From Candidatus Brocadiaceae bacterium S225 (GTDB lineage: Bacteria; Planctomycetota; Brocadiia; Brocadiales; Scalinduaceae): a stretch of DNA of 64,000 bases. Location of the stretch: NCBI GenBank assembly GCA_007859995.1, contig SMSL01000014.1, forward strand, positions 19,484 through 83,483. The letters run 5' to 3'. Position 1 is the stretch's first letter; each line of letters begins with the position of its first letter. Under the pieces are notes generated by a model. It made no database searches. It worked only from the letters and a program-made list of their open reading frames with translations, and was not told where the DNA came from. A program made the position numbers and the translations under genes. Of this stretch, positions 36,814 to 45,308 are shown in pieces.

Positions 36814-38583
36814 ATGGCAAAAGCCAAAAAGAACAATAACTCCGAAGAACCGATTGAAAAGCAGCTTTGGAAGGTGGCGGATAAACTCAGGAAAAATATT
36901 GATGCTGCTGAATATAAGCACATTGTATTGGGTTTGATTTTCCTGAAGTATATATCTGATGCTTTTGAAGAGTTATACAATAAATTAGAATCAGGTGAAG
37001 GAGATTATACTGGTGCTGACCCGGAAGACAAGGACGAGTACAAAGCAGAGAATGTCTTTTTCGTTCCTGAAAAAGCCCGATGGTCATATCTGCAATCAAA
37101 GGCAAAGCAACCTGATATTGGTAAAGAGATTGATAATGCAATGGATGCCATTGAAAGGATAAATCCCTCACTGAAAGATGTTTTACCCAAGGTATACGCA
37201 CGGCAGAATCTTGACCCAACAAATCTGGGTGGTTTAATTGACCTGGTTGGAAACATTGCCTTAGGAGATGCCAAGGCCAGAAGTGCTGATGTTCTTGGCC
37301 ATGTGTTTGAATATTTCCTTGGTGAGTTTGCCCTGGCAGAAGGTAAAAAGGGTGGACAGTTCTATACCCCAAAAAGTGTTGTTGAATTACTGGTAGAAAT
37401 GTTAGAGCCGTACAAGGGAAGGGTATTTGATCCCTGCTGTGGTTCGGGTGGCATGTTTGTGCAGTCTGAAAAGTTTGTCGCAGACCATCAGGGCAAGATC
37501 AACGATATCTCCATATATGGACAGGAGAGCAACCAGACCACATGGCGTCTTGCAAAGATGAACCTTGCGATCAGGGGCATAGACAGTTCACAGGTAAAAT
37601 GGAACAACGAAGGCTCTTTTTTGAACGACTGTCACAAGGACTTAAAGGCTGACTATGTTATCGCCAATCCTCACTTTAATGACAGCGATTGGAGCGGTGA
37701 TCTCCTCCGTAAAGACGGGAGATGGAAATATGGAATCCCTCCAACAGGGAATGCTAACTATGCGTGGATACAACACTTCCTTTATCACCTCAGCCCAAGC
37801 GGTCAGGCAGGTTTTGTTCTGGCCAAAGGTTCTTTGACGTCAAAAACATCCGGGGAAGGCAGTATCAGAAAGGAATTAATTGAAGCCCGTCTGGTGGACT
37901 GTGTCGTAAACTTGCCAGCAAAGCTCTTTCTCAATACACAGATACCGGCCTGTTTATGGTTTTTAAGTAGAAACAAAGCTAATGGTAAATTCCGCAACCG
38001 TACTGATGATATCCTCTTTATTGATGCCCGGAACATGGGTCACCTGATAAACCGCAGAACACGGGAATTATCGAAAGAAGACATTGCATACATATCTGAA
38101 ACCTATCACAAGTGGAGGAATGCACCCACCCCTGGCCCCTCCCGGGAGGGGACTACATTTACTCGCCCCTCCCAGGAGGGGAATACATTTTCCGACCCTT
38201 CCCAGGAGGGGAATACATTTTCCGACCCTTCCCAGGAGGGGAATATTTCTTCTGGCTCTTCTCAGGAGGAGAGAAAATCCCTCCCTTGGGAGGGTGGCTC
38301 GGAGAGCCGGGAAAAGTCCCTCCCTGGGGAGGGTGGCTCGAAGAGACGGGAGGGGTACATGGACATCCCCGGTTTTTGTAACTCTGCATCCATTGAAAGA
38401 ATAAGAGAACTCGATTATGTACTTACACCGGGCAGATATGTTGGCCTGCCTGACGATGAAGATGATTTTGATTTTAATAAACGGTTTACTGAACTGAAAG
38501 CTGAGTTTGAAGAGCAGTTGAAAGAGGAAGCAAGATTAAACGCGCTGATTGCGGAGAATCTCAAAAAGGTGAAACTGGTATGA
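36814..38583 (+). CDS. hsdM: type I restriction-modification methyltransferase subunit with in-frame repeat insertion
   Basis: A 589-residue HsdM. The N-terminal helical domain starts with [20 protein letters not shown]. The SAM-binding motif [10 protein letters not shown] is near residue 208. Catalytic motif IV reads ANPHF, where NPPF is usual. HsdM adds methyl groups to adenine together with HsdS. Between YHKWR and the conserved IPGFCNSA block, about 77 extra residues come from palindromic PSQEGN-type repeats; without them the length (about 512) is normal. GGAG precedes the ATG. The operon continues to hsdS and hsdR but is interrupted by accessory genes. Confidence 0.92.
   Translation: MAKAKKNNNSEEPIEKQLWKVADKLRKNIDAAEYKHIVLGLIFLKYISDAFEELYNKLESGEGDYTGADPEDKDEYKAENVFFVPEKARWSYLQSKAKQPDIGKEIDNAMDAIERINPSLKDVLPKVYARQNLDPTNLGGLIDLVGNIALGDAKARSADVLGHVFEYFLGEFALAEGKKGGQFYTPKSVVELLVEMLEPYKGRVFDPCCGSGGMFVQSEKFVADHQGKINDISIYGQESNQTTWRLAKMNLAIRGIDSSQVKWNNEGSFLNDCHKDLKADYVIANPHFNDSDWSGDLLRKDGRWKYGIPPTGNANYAWIQHFLYHLSPSGQAGFVLAKGSLTSKTSGEGSIRKELIEARLVDCVVNLPAKLFLNTQIPACLWFLSRNKANGKFRNRTDDILFIDARNMGHLINRRTRELSKEDIAYISETYHKWRNAPTPGPSREGTTFTRPSQEGNTFSDPSQEGNTFSDPSQEGNISSGSSQEERKSLPWEGGSESREKSLPGEGGSKRREGYMDIPGFCNSASIERIRELDYVLTPGRYVGLPDDEDDFDFNKRFTELKAEFEEQLKEEARLNALIAENLKKVKLV
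38126..38358 (+). repeat. in-frame palindromic repeat block in hsdM
   Basis: An array whose units centre on the palindrome CCCCTCCCAGGAGGGG, spaced by about 15 bases (AATACATTTTCCGAC-like). It ends with GGGAGGGTGGCTCGAAGAGA and then CGGGAGGGG. It opens with CACCCCTGGCCCCTCCC. The array has no stop in the gene's frame or in a second plus-strand frame, and long open frames also run on the minus strand. Confidence 0.93.
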
Positions 38584-38611
38584 ATCGTTCCTTATTTTAA
38601 TTATAACAAAT

Positions 38612-39223
38612 ATGCTGCAATTAAAGGCGGACAAGATGGCGCAAAGAAATAAAAAGATAGAAGTCAAAGGTACTGAAATAACAATTGTTTCTCATGCAAA
38701 AGATGAGTATATCAGCGTTACAGATATAGCCAGGTTTAAAATCAAGCCGGATTAAACAGCTTTGTATTAACGCCTAAGCAGTGGATAGAAAAAACCAATG
38801 CTATTGGGATCGTTTCCAAAGCAGGCCGCTATGGAGGCAATTATGCACATAAAGACATTGCCTACATATCTGAAACTAATTACAAATGGAGGAATGCACC
38901 CACCCCTGGCCACTCCCAGGAGGGGACTAAATTTACTCGCTCCTCACAGGATGGGAATTCAATTACTCGTCCCTCTGAGGAGGGGAATATTTTTTCTGGC
39001 TCTTCCCGGGAAGAGCCAGAAGTCCCTCCCTGGGGAGGGTGACCCGAAGGGTCGGGAGGGGTATAAAGATATTTCCGGTTTTTGTAACTCTGCATCCATT
39101 GAAAGAATAAGAGAACTCGATTATGTGCTTACACCGGGAAGGTATGTTGGCTTGCCTGATGAACTAAAGACTTCTCTGCCGAGTATCGAGGAGATTGAGG
39201 CGGGACTGAGTGGAGGAGAATAA
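38612..39223 (+). pseudogene. chimeric remnant: KilA-N protein fragment fused to a duplicate hsdM 3' end
   Basis: The first part (38612-38755) encodes GTEITIVSHAKDEYISVTDI, the start of a KilA-N domain. After a break, [20 protein letters not shown] and [14 protein letters not shown] continue the same family. At AHKDIA the sequence passes into [16 protein letters not shown], matching hsdM at the equivalent DIAYISET. It then runs through a repeat block and the [18 protein letters not shown] end of HsdM. The junction suggests recombination at the short shared stretch. The frame is broken, so no functional product is expected. Confidence 0.75.
38892..39062 (+). repeat. palindromic repeat block in the duplicated hsdM end
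   Basis: Same family as the block in hsdM (CACCCCTGGCCACTCCCAGG and following), with more sequence decay. It is shared by both hsdM copies, so it was inserted before the duplication. Confidence 0.85.
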
Positions 39224-39229
39224 ATAACG

Positions 39230-39643
39230 ATGACTGAATATGATAAACTGAAGAGATCATTACAGCACCTTGAGCAGCAGTACGCGAACTATGTATCAAT
39301 GAATGAGCGTAAATATCTCTCTGATCTGGATAAGGATGCAATAAGTGAATCGGTTGTGCGAAGATTTAAACCCTGTTATGACACTCTCTGGAAACACCTG
39401 AAAAAGTATCTGGAAGAAGAGGTCGGATTAGTAGCGCCTGATAGCCCTAAACCAATTTTCCGTTTAGCATATGAAAACAATATTATTGATGAGGTTGAGA
39501 ATTGGTTTGAGTACACACAGGCAAGGATTGATACTGCTCATGACTATAGTGAAGAGAAGTTTATGTCTACTCTGGAAAAGACAGGAGATTTCATACGGGA
39601 CGCAATTGAACTGTATAAAGTGATGACAAAGGAATCATGGTAA
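39230..39643 (+). CDS. HI0074/HepT-like nucleotidyltransferase substrate-binding protein
   Basis: A 137-residue all-helical protein. LKRSLQHLEQQYANY, ISESVVRRFKPCYDTLWKHL and the C-terminal ENWFEYTQARIDTAHDYSEE match the HI0074 family (TIGR01987), the partner of MNT-type minimal nucleotidyltransferases. In known pairs it binds or is modified by the nucleotidyltransferase and can be the toxin. Its 3' end overlaps the next gene by seven bases, and that gene begins with exactly such a nucleotidyltransferase domain fused to HsdS. The pair therefore sits inside the restriction-modification operon. Confidence 0.85.
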   Translation: MTEYDKLKRSLQHLEQQYANYVSMNERKYLSDLDKDAISESVVRRFKPCYDTLWKHLKKYLEEEVGLVAPDSPKPIFRLAYENNIIDEVENWFEYTQARIDTAHDYSEEKFMSTLEKTGDFIRDAIELYKVMTKESW

Positions 39644-41133
39644 TAGAGAACCAAATTGATGTTGAACCGGAACACCTGAAGCTCATTAAAAAAATTCTTA
39701 AACGGCATATTCCCTATAAAACGGTGTGGGCTTATGGTTCACGGGTCAATTGGACAGCAAACCAATTTTCTGATCTGGATTTAGTGGTTTTTGAGGTTAA
39801 TACCGTGAAACTGGGAGAACTGAAGGAAGAGTTTGCCGAAAGTGATCTGCCTTTTTCCATTGATATTATGTCTTGGGAAAAGATACCGGAAAAATTTAAG
39901 AATAAAATTTGTGAAAAGTATGTGATATTGCAGAAAAAACCGGAATTAGAAGGTTGGAAAGAATGCAGGTTGGGAAATGTTGCTTCTAAAATCGGCAGTG
40001 GTGCAACTCCCAGAGGCGGTTCAAACGCATACAAGGATTTTGGCGTTTCATTAATTAGAAGTCAGAATGTATTAGATTTTGAGTTTTCACGATCTGGACT
40101 GGCATTTATTGATGACTCACAAGCTAATGGATTAAAAAATGTTGAGATTCAGGAAAATGATCTCCTCTTAAATATTACTGGTGACAGCGTTGCAAGGTGT
40201 TGTATTGTTCCTAAGAATATATTACCTGCAAGAGTAAATCAACATGTGTCTATTATTCGTTTAAATCCTGAGTTGGCTGATTACAAATTTGTATTTTATT
40301 CTTTGCAGTATTTAAAAGATGAATTACTGATGCAAGCGGAGATTGGTGCTACAAGAAAAGCTTTAACAAAGGTAATGGTTGAAAATTTAGAAATTTTTCT
40401 GCCCTCTCTCCCCGAACAAAAAGCCATCGCTTCTGTCCTTTCCAGTCTCGACGACAAAATAGACATGCTCCACCGCCAGAACAAAACCCTCGAAGCAATG
40501 GCAGAAACACTTTTCAGGCAGTGGTTTGTGGTGGAGGCGAAGGGAGATTGGGAGGAAGGTTGTTTAAGTGATATTATTGATATAAATCCAGCGTATCAAC
40601 TTAAAAAGAGAACGCTAGCTCCATATCTTGAAATGAGTAATGTGAGTAATACCACTTTTCATCCAGAAGGCTGGTATATGCGTGAGTTTACGTCGGGAAT
40701 GAGGTTTAAAAATGGAGATACGCTTTTAGCAAGAATAACTCCATGTCTTGAAAATGGGAAGACTTGTTTTGTTACTTTTTTAAAAGATAAAGAAATTGGT
40801 TGGGGTTCTACAGAATACATTATTATGCGGATGAAGAAACCATTCCACGCATTTATTTCATATGTTTTGGCAAATGATAAAGATTTTAGGGATTTTGCAA
40901 TTAGCAGCATGTCTGGTTCAAGCGGAAGGCAAAGAGCACAAGCTGATGTATTAAAGGAATACGAAATAAAAATACCTCCTTTGGAATTAATTGAAAAAAT
41001 AAATCTTCAATTGGAAGGAATTCTTCCAAGACTCATAATAAACGCAAATCAAATTTACACCTTAGAAAAACTAAGAGATACTCTATTGCCAATATTGATG
41101 AGTGGTGAAGTTAGGGTTAAATATGGAAATTGA
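39637..41133 (+). CDS. hsdS: MNT nucleotidyltransferase domain fused to type I specificity subunit HsdS
   Basis: A 498-residue fusion. Residues about 1-100 are a minimal nucleotidyltransferase: GSR at 34-36, SDLDL with Asp46 and Asp48, and a third acid Asp76 in SIDIM, so the catalytic triad is complete. From about residue 104 (EGWKECRLGNVASKIGSGAT) it is a standard HsdS with two target-recognition domains and two conserved helical regions (LPSLPEQKAIASVLSSLDDK; PPLELIEKINLQLEGIL). HsdS sets the DNA sequence recognised by HsdM and HsdR. The fusion has no frameshift and the preceding HepT-like gene overlaps it. Either the domain arose by gene fusion, or it regulates the enzyme. Confidence 0.9.
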   Translation: MVIENQIDVEPEHLKLIKKILKRHIPYKTVWAYGSRVNWTANQFSDLDLVVFEVNTVKLGELKEEFAESDLPFSIDIMSWEKIPEKFKNKICEKYVILQKKPELEGWKECRLGNVASKIGSGATPRGGSNAYKDFGVSLIRSQNVLDFEFSRSGLAFIDDSQANGLKNVEIQENDLLLNITGDSVARCCIVPKNILPARVNQHVSIIRLNPELADYKFVFYSLQYLKDELLMQAEIGATRKALTKVMVENLEIFLPSLPEQKAIASVLSSLDDKIDMLHRQNKTLEAMAETLFRQWFVVEAKGDWEEGCLSDIIDINPAYQLKKRTLAPYLEMSNVSNTTFHPEGWYMREFTSGMRFKNGDTLLARITPCLENGKTCFVTFLKDKEIGWGSTEYIIMRMKKPFHAFISYVLANDKDFRDFAISSMSGSSGRQRAQADVLKEYEIKIPPLELIEKINLQLEGILPRLIINANQIYTLEKLRDTLLPILMSGEVRVKYGN

Positions 41134-41599
41134 TAATTATCAAAATATAATTAGTTATTTAAATAAGAAAAAAAGGAGGAAACATCTCCTTCTGGGTAAT
41201 GGATTCAGCATGTCTTATGATAAGAAAATATTTTCTTATAATGCGTTTAGTAACTTTATCAAAAAAACAGATAATCAATTATTGCGGAAATTGTTTGGTA
41301 TTATAAAAACTTGCAATTTTGAACTGATTATGAGTCAACTTGATGTTTTTTATCAACTTGCTGTTGAGTTTGTTGCAGATAAGGGCTTAGCTGATAAAAT
41401 TACGATAGCTACGAAGTCCTTGAAAGAGAAACTTGTTGATGCCATTTCCGAATTGCATCCAGAGCAGGTTTTTAAAATACCGGGTCTGAGTTGGTCACAT
41501 ATACGGATAAGATTGAAGCTCATGTTTAAAAAATCCAACCGCGACATGGAAAATACTAGAGAAAGTTCTTCAGGAAACAATCTGCAACTCAAAAGATAA
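41123..41599 (+). CDS. DUF4917-like protein, C-terminally truncated
   Basis: The frame from ATG 41123 overlaps hsdS by 11 bases. Residues 20-45 (RKHLLLGNGFSMSYDKKIFS) match the N-terminus of DUF4917 proteins, in which a Gly-Asn-Gly-Phe-Ser motif resembles a nucleotide-binding loop; full members are over 300 residues. From about residue 120 the composition changes (arginine- and serine-rich tail) and the gene stops at 158 residues, probably after a frameshift or deletion. It is likely non-functional. DUF4917 genes are frequent in defence islands. Confidence 0.55.
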   Translation: MEIDNYQNIISYLNKKKRRKHLLLGNGFSMSYDKKIFSYNAFSNFIKKTDNQLLRKLFGIIKTCNFELIMSQLDVFYQLAVEFVADKGLADKITIATKSLKEKLVDAISELHPEQVFKIPGLSWSHIRIRLKLMFKKSNRDMENTRESSSGNNLQLKR

Positions 41600-41652
41600 A
41601 GAAAATACAGAAATATTATTAACATCACGAATGCTCTGAAAGGATAATAATT

Positions 41653-43446
41653 ATGGAAGAACCTTTTAAACCGTTAAGTTTATCAATACGTGAACTTTTT
41701 GGTAATGCAGATTCACTATACAAAATTCCCCAATACCAACGTCCTTATAAATGGGAAAATGAACAAATAGACAAACTTTGGGATGATGTTTACGAAGCGT
41801 TTGATAACAGTGAGGATAATTATTTCTTAGGTTCTATAATAACTGCGAAACCAAGGGACAATGAAAAGTCAGCGTATGTAGATGTTGTTGATGGACAGCA
41901 ACGACTTACGACTTTGATGATACTGTTTTGCGTTATTAGAGATTTGTTTCCTTCGATTAACGAATGTGCTTCCGACGAAAATCCTTTCGCTGTAGATATA
42001 GACACGATTCAATCATCGATTGCTTTATATGGTAAATCAAAACGACTGAAGCTTTTTACGCACCGACAACATCAGAGTGATTTTGAAGAGACTATACTTA
42101 ACGGTAATACAAATGACTTAAGAAAACCTTATAAGTATCAAATACACACTGATGAAGAACCAAAATACAAATTTATAAATGCAGCTATCATTTTCAACAA
42201 TAAGCTTAATGAATTAGGAGAATCAAAATCACAGGATTTGATAAACTACCTTTTTAATCAAGTTAAGATAATACGAATAGATTGTAAGAACCGCGAATTT
42301 GCCATTAAACTTTTCCAGGTATTAAATGATAGAGGCATGGATTTAACTGCTGCGGACTTAATAAAAAGTTACTTGCTTGAAAAACTTTATACTAAATATA
42401 AAAATGACCCCGAAACATCAAAAATTAAAGAAGAACAGTTTATTTCTGATTGGCGTGAAATGGAACAGACTATAAAATCATGTGATATAAACATGAATGA
42501 TTTGTTTATTATATATGAATATCATATTCTTGGGCAAAACCCGAGAAAGTCTCTATATGATGAATTACAGGACGCTTTTAAAGATCTTGACCCTAATGAA
42601 GTTGTAAGTGATATAAAAAAAATATCTCGTACATACTTTACAGACATTTATGAAGCACAAGATAAAATTATTTATTCATTCTGGTACATCAGATGGAATA
42701 TGTATTGGAAAAGCATTTTATTAACAGCGCTTCACACAAATTATACTGATTTCGTGAAATTAAAAAAATTGCTCTGTAGGTTTTATTATTTATATTGGAT
42801 TGCTGGAAAAACATTATCTCAAATTAAACAAACATCGTTTAATCTTATCAAATGGATAAAAGAGAAAAGGGCTATTGCCGAAGTAGAAGCAGAATTAAAT
42901 AGTAAAATAGCTAATGATGGAATAATTGATTTGGTTAAGCATAACCTTTCTTCAGAGCACATAACAACTGAAGCGTGGTGTAAGCCGTTGTTGCTTTTAA
43001 TGGAATACAATATAACAGACAATAGCAAACTTGCATTCATTAATCTAAATAAGGATTTGCATTTGGAACATATCCTTCCAATTAAATTTCACAAATTCCC
43101 AGAATGGAATCATATCACAAAAGATGGTGCCGCGGCTTGGTTAAATAGTGCAGGTAATATCACACTTCTTGGTGGTGCAAAAAATATTGAAGCAAGCAAT
43201 AATCCATTTTCAGTGAAACAGGAAGTTTATAGAGGTAAGGGTAAGTATGATGATAAAAATGACAAAATTACTGCTTTTTTAATTACACAGAAAATAGTCC
43301 AAGATTATGGTTCAAAAAAATACAATTGCGAATGGAACAAAGAAGCAATGATAGACAGATGGAAATGGTTTTTTGAAGAAGCAGAAGAATTGCTAGATAT
43401 TGATTTAAAAAAAGAGATTGAAAAACATACTCCTGTAATTGTTTAG
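41653..43446 (+). CDS. DUF262/DUF1524 protein (GmrSD-like type IV restriction enzyme)
   Basis: A 597-residue protein. The N-terminal DUF262 domain has YKIPQYQRPYKWENEQI near residue 24 and the nucleotide-site motif DGQQRLTTL near 78. The C-terminal DUF1524 domain contains the HNH-type sequence LHLEHILPIKF near 472 and NSAGNITLLGG. Related GmrSD enzymes use NTP hydrolysis to cut modified (glucosylated hydroxymethylcytosine) phage DNA. The gene is intact and lies between hsdS and hsdR, embedded in the restriction operon. A short ribosome binding site (AAAGGA) precedes it. Confidence 0.88.
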   Translation: MEEPFKPLSLSIRELFGNADSLYKIPQYQRPYKWENEQIDKLWDDVYEAFDNSEDNYFLGSIITAKPRDNEKSAYVDVVDGQQRLTTLMILFCVIRDLFPSINECASDENPFAVDIDTIQSSIALYGKSKRLKLFTHRQHQSDFEETILNGNTNDLRKPYKYQIHTDEEPKYKFINAAIIFNNKLNELGESKSQDLINYLFNQVKIIRIDCKNREFAIKLFQVLNDRGMDLTAADLIKSYLLEKLYTKYKNDPETSKIKEEQFISDWREMEQTIKSCDINMNDLFIIYEYHILGQNPRKSLYDELQDAFKDLDPNEVVSDIKKISRTYFTDIYEAQDKIIYSFWYIRWNMYWKSILLTALHTNYTDFVKLKKLLCRFYYLYWIAGKTLSQIKQTSFNLIKWIKEKRAIAEVEAELNSKIANDGIIDLVKHNLSSEHITTEAWCKPLLLLMEYNITDNSKLAFINLNKDLHLEHILPIKFHKFPEWNHITKDGAAAWLNSAGNITLLGGAKNIEASNNPFSVKQEVYRGKGKYDDKNDKITAFLITQKIVQDYGSKKYNCEWNKEAMIDRWKWFFEEAEELLDIDLKKEIEKHTPVIV

Positions 43447-43454
43447 GCAAGAAC

Positions 43455-43805
43455 ATGAAAAGAATAACTGAATTAACCATCGAACAATTCGGAATCGAAC
43501 CCTTTGAAAAACAGGATTATCAGTACATATTTGCCCCATCCATTGCCCCGGACAGTGACACACCGGAAAGAGAGTCTTTTGAGGATGTGCTGTTAATAGA
43601 ACGTTTACAAACAGCGATCAGCAGAATTAACCCTGAAATTCTAGAGGATATTAGAGAAAACGCTGTAAAACAGATATTACGGCTAAACCCTCCAGAGTTG
43701 ATTACCAATAATGAGGTCTTTCACCGTATGCTTACAGAAGGAATAAAAGTAAGTTTCCAGAAGGACGGTAGTAACCGTGGTGATTCAGTCATAGAGGTAA
43801 ATTGA
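43455..43805 (+). pseudogene. duplicated 5' fragment of hsdR
   Basis: The 116-codon frame is almost the same as the first 110 codons of hsdR at 46309: both share the run APSIAPDSDTPERESFEDVL and the following LLIERLQTAISRINPEI. It then diverges and stops after DSVIEVN, just where hsdR continues to WLIDF. The nuclease and helicase domains are missing. The fragment lies directly before the AlbA_2 gene, so a segment duplication placed two accessory genes between the copies. Confidence 0.9.
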
Positions 43806-45218
43806 ATGGGCACAAAAGAGAATCAAAACCTGGAATGGAAGGAAACCTGGAGAGACGAATATATCAAATGGATCTGCGGGTTCGCCAATGCTCAGGGCGG
43901 GACGCTTTTTATTGGCAAAAATGATAAAGGAATCTTAACCGGGGTTCCCACGGCATCTAAGCTGATGGAAGCGATTCCTAACAAAGTGAGAGATATTCTT
44001 GGGATTATCATTGATGTTAATCTGATTAAAGAGAATGATAAAGAGTTTCTGGAAATTGTTGTAGAGCCTTATCCCTATCCGGTAAGCTACAAAGGGCAAT
44101 ATCATTACCGAAGCGGCAGTACCAAACAGGTTTTAAAAGGTTCTGCTCTTGATAAATTTCTGCTGAAAAAACAGGGAAAGCGATGGGATGGAGTTCCTGT
44201 TCCCAATGTTACCGTTAAAGATTTAGGAATTGACGCTTTTAAATTGTTTAGATCAAAGACGGCAAAAAGCAGCCGGTTAAGTAAAGAAGTTCTAAGCGAA
44301 AGTAACGAAATGCTCGTGGAAAATCTCCGGCTTAAAGATGGAAATTACTTAAAACGCGCTGCTGTTTTATTATTTCATCCTGACCCTGAAGCATTTTTGG
44401 CCGGCGCATATATAAAAATCGGTTTTTTCCAAACAGAGGCTGATTTGATTTATCAGGATGAAATACACGGCAATTTATTTGAACAATCTGAAAAAGCGAT
44501 GGATATTCTGCTTACAAAGTATCTGAAAGCCTATATCAGTTATGAGGGAATTACACGGGTAGAGCGTTTTCTTTTTCCTCGTGAGGCTTTACGGGAAGCT
44601 CTGCTTAACGCCATTGTTCATAAGGATTATGGCAGCGGAGTTCCAATACAGATAAAGGTATTTGAGAACAAACTCATTTTCTGGAATGAAGGTGAGCTTC
44701 CAGAAAACTGGACAATTGAACGCTTAAAACAGAAACATCCATCCAGCCCTTATAACCCGGATATTGCCAATGCGTTCTTTCGCGCAGGTTTAATTGAATC
44801 GTGGGGTCGCGGTATAGAAAAAATCGAACTTGAATGCCGTAATCATGGAATTCCGATACCGGAGTATAAATATTTACCTTCAAATTTTATGCTGGAAATA
44901 GATGCAACTGAAATGCTGAATAAAATTAGTAAGCAGAATTTATTAGATAGTAAAGGAAAAGAGCATGGAAAAAAGAGTGGTCAGAAAAGGTGGTCAGAAA
45001 AGGTGGTCAGAAAAGGTGGTCAGAAACTCACAGATAAACAACAGGAACTACTCGATATACTGATACATACCCCATCCATATCACGCAGAAAACTTTCAAA
45101 TCTGCTTAAGATTAACGAATCGGCGGTCCAAAAACGGCTCGAAACATTAAAAGATAAAGGAGTTCTGAAACGTGAGGGTGCAGCAAAGGGCGGTTACTGG
45201 AAGATAATAGTGAAATAA
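43806..45218 (+). CDS. AlbA_2 (Schlafen-type) ATP-binding regulator with winged-helix tail
   Basis: A 470-residue protein. The N-terminal AlbA_2 domain has NLEWKETWRDEYIKWICGFA and GGTLFIGKNDKG. The middle is a GHKL-type ATPase-like part (PREALREALLNAIVHKDYGS, FRAGLIESWGRGIEKI). After a linker encoded by a 13-bp tandem repeat comes a winged-helix domain (PSISRRKLSNLLKINESAV). This architecture is annotated as RecG-like or RloF-like transcriptional regulator and is common in type I restriction loci. It may regulate the system or respond to DNA damage. The repeat could switch its last domain on or off. Confidence 0.85.
   Translation: MGTKENQNLEWKETWRDEYIKWICGFANAQGGTLFIGKNDKGILTGVPTASKLMEAIPNKVRDILGIIIDVNLIKENDKEFLEIVVEPYPYPVSYKGQYHYRSGSTKQVLKGSALDKFLLKKQGKRWDGVPVPNVTVKDLGIDAFKLFRSKTAKSSRLSKEVLSESNEMLVENLRLKDGNYLKRAAVLLFHPDPEAFLAGAYIKIGFFQTEADLIYQDEIHGNLFEQSEKAMDILLTKYLKAYISYEGITRVERFLFPREALREALLNAIVHKDYGSGVPIQIKVFENKLIFWNEGELPENWTIERLKQKHPSSPYNPDIANAFFRAGLIESWGRGIEKIELECRNHGIPIPEYKYLPSNFMLEIDATEMLNKISKQNLLDSKGKEHGKKSGQKRWSEKVVRKGGQKLTDKQQELLDILIHTPSISRRKLSNLLKINESAVQKRLETLKDKGVLKREGAAKGGYWKIIVK
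44975..45026 (+). repeat. four copies of a 13-bp tandem repeat
   Basis: Unit AGGTGGTCAGAAA at 44988-45000, 45001-45013 and 45014-45026, preceded by one copy with a single mismatch (44975-44987). Because 13 is not a multiple of three, each unit is read in another frame (GQK, WSE, VVR, GGQK). Gain or loss of one unit would shift the frame before the winged-helix domain. Confidence 0.95.
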
Positions 45219-45246
45219 ATGAAGAAAATGACCTTGATGAGTCGTC

Positions 45247-45271
45247 AACTGCCGAGGTTTTCTCGGTAGTT
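45247..45271 (+). promoter_or_regulatory. hairpin upstream of rhuM
   Basis: AACTGCCGAG (45247-45256) pairs with CTCGGTAGTT (45262-45271) with one G-U pair and a five-base loop. No T-run follows. It may be a transcript-stabilising or processing element between the AlbA_2 gene and rhuM. Confidence 0.45.
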
Positions 45272-45308
45272 CAAATTGAGGGGAAAAAACTGACGAGAGT
45301 GTTAGATA

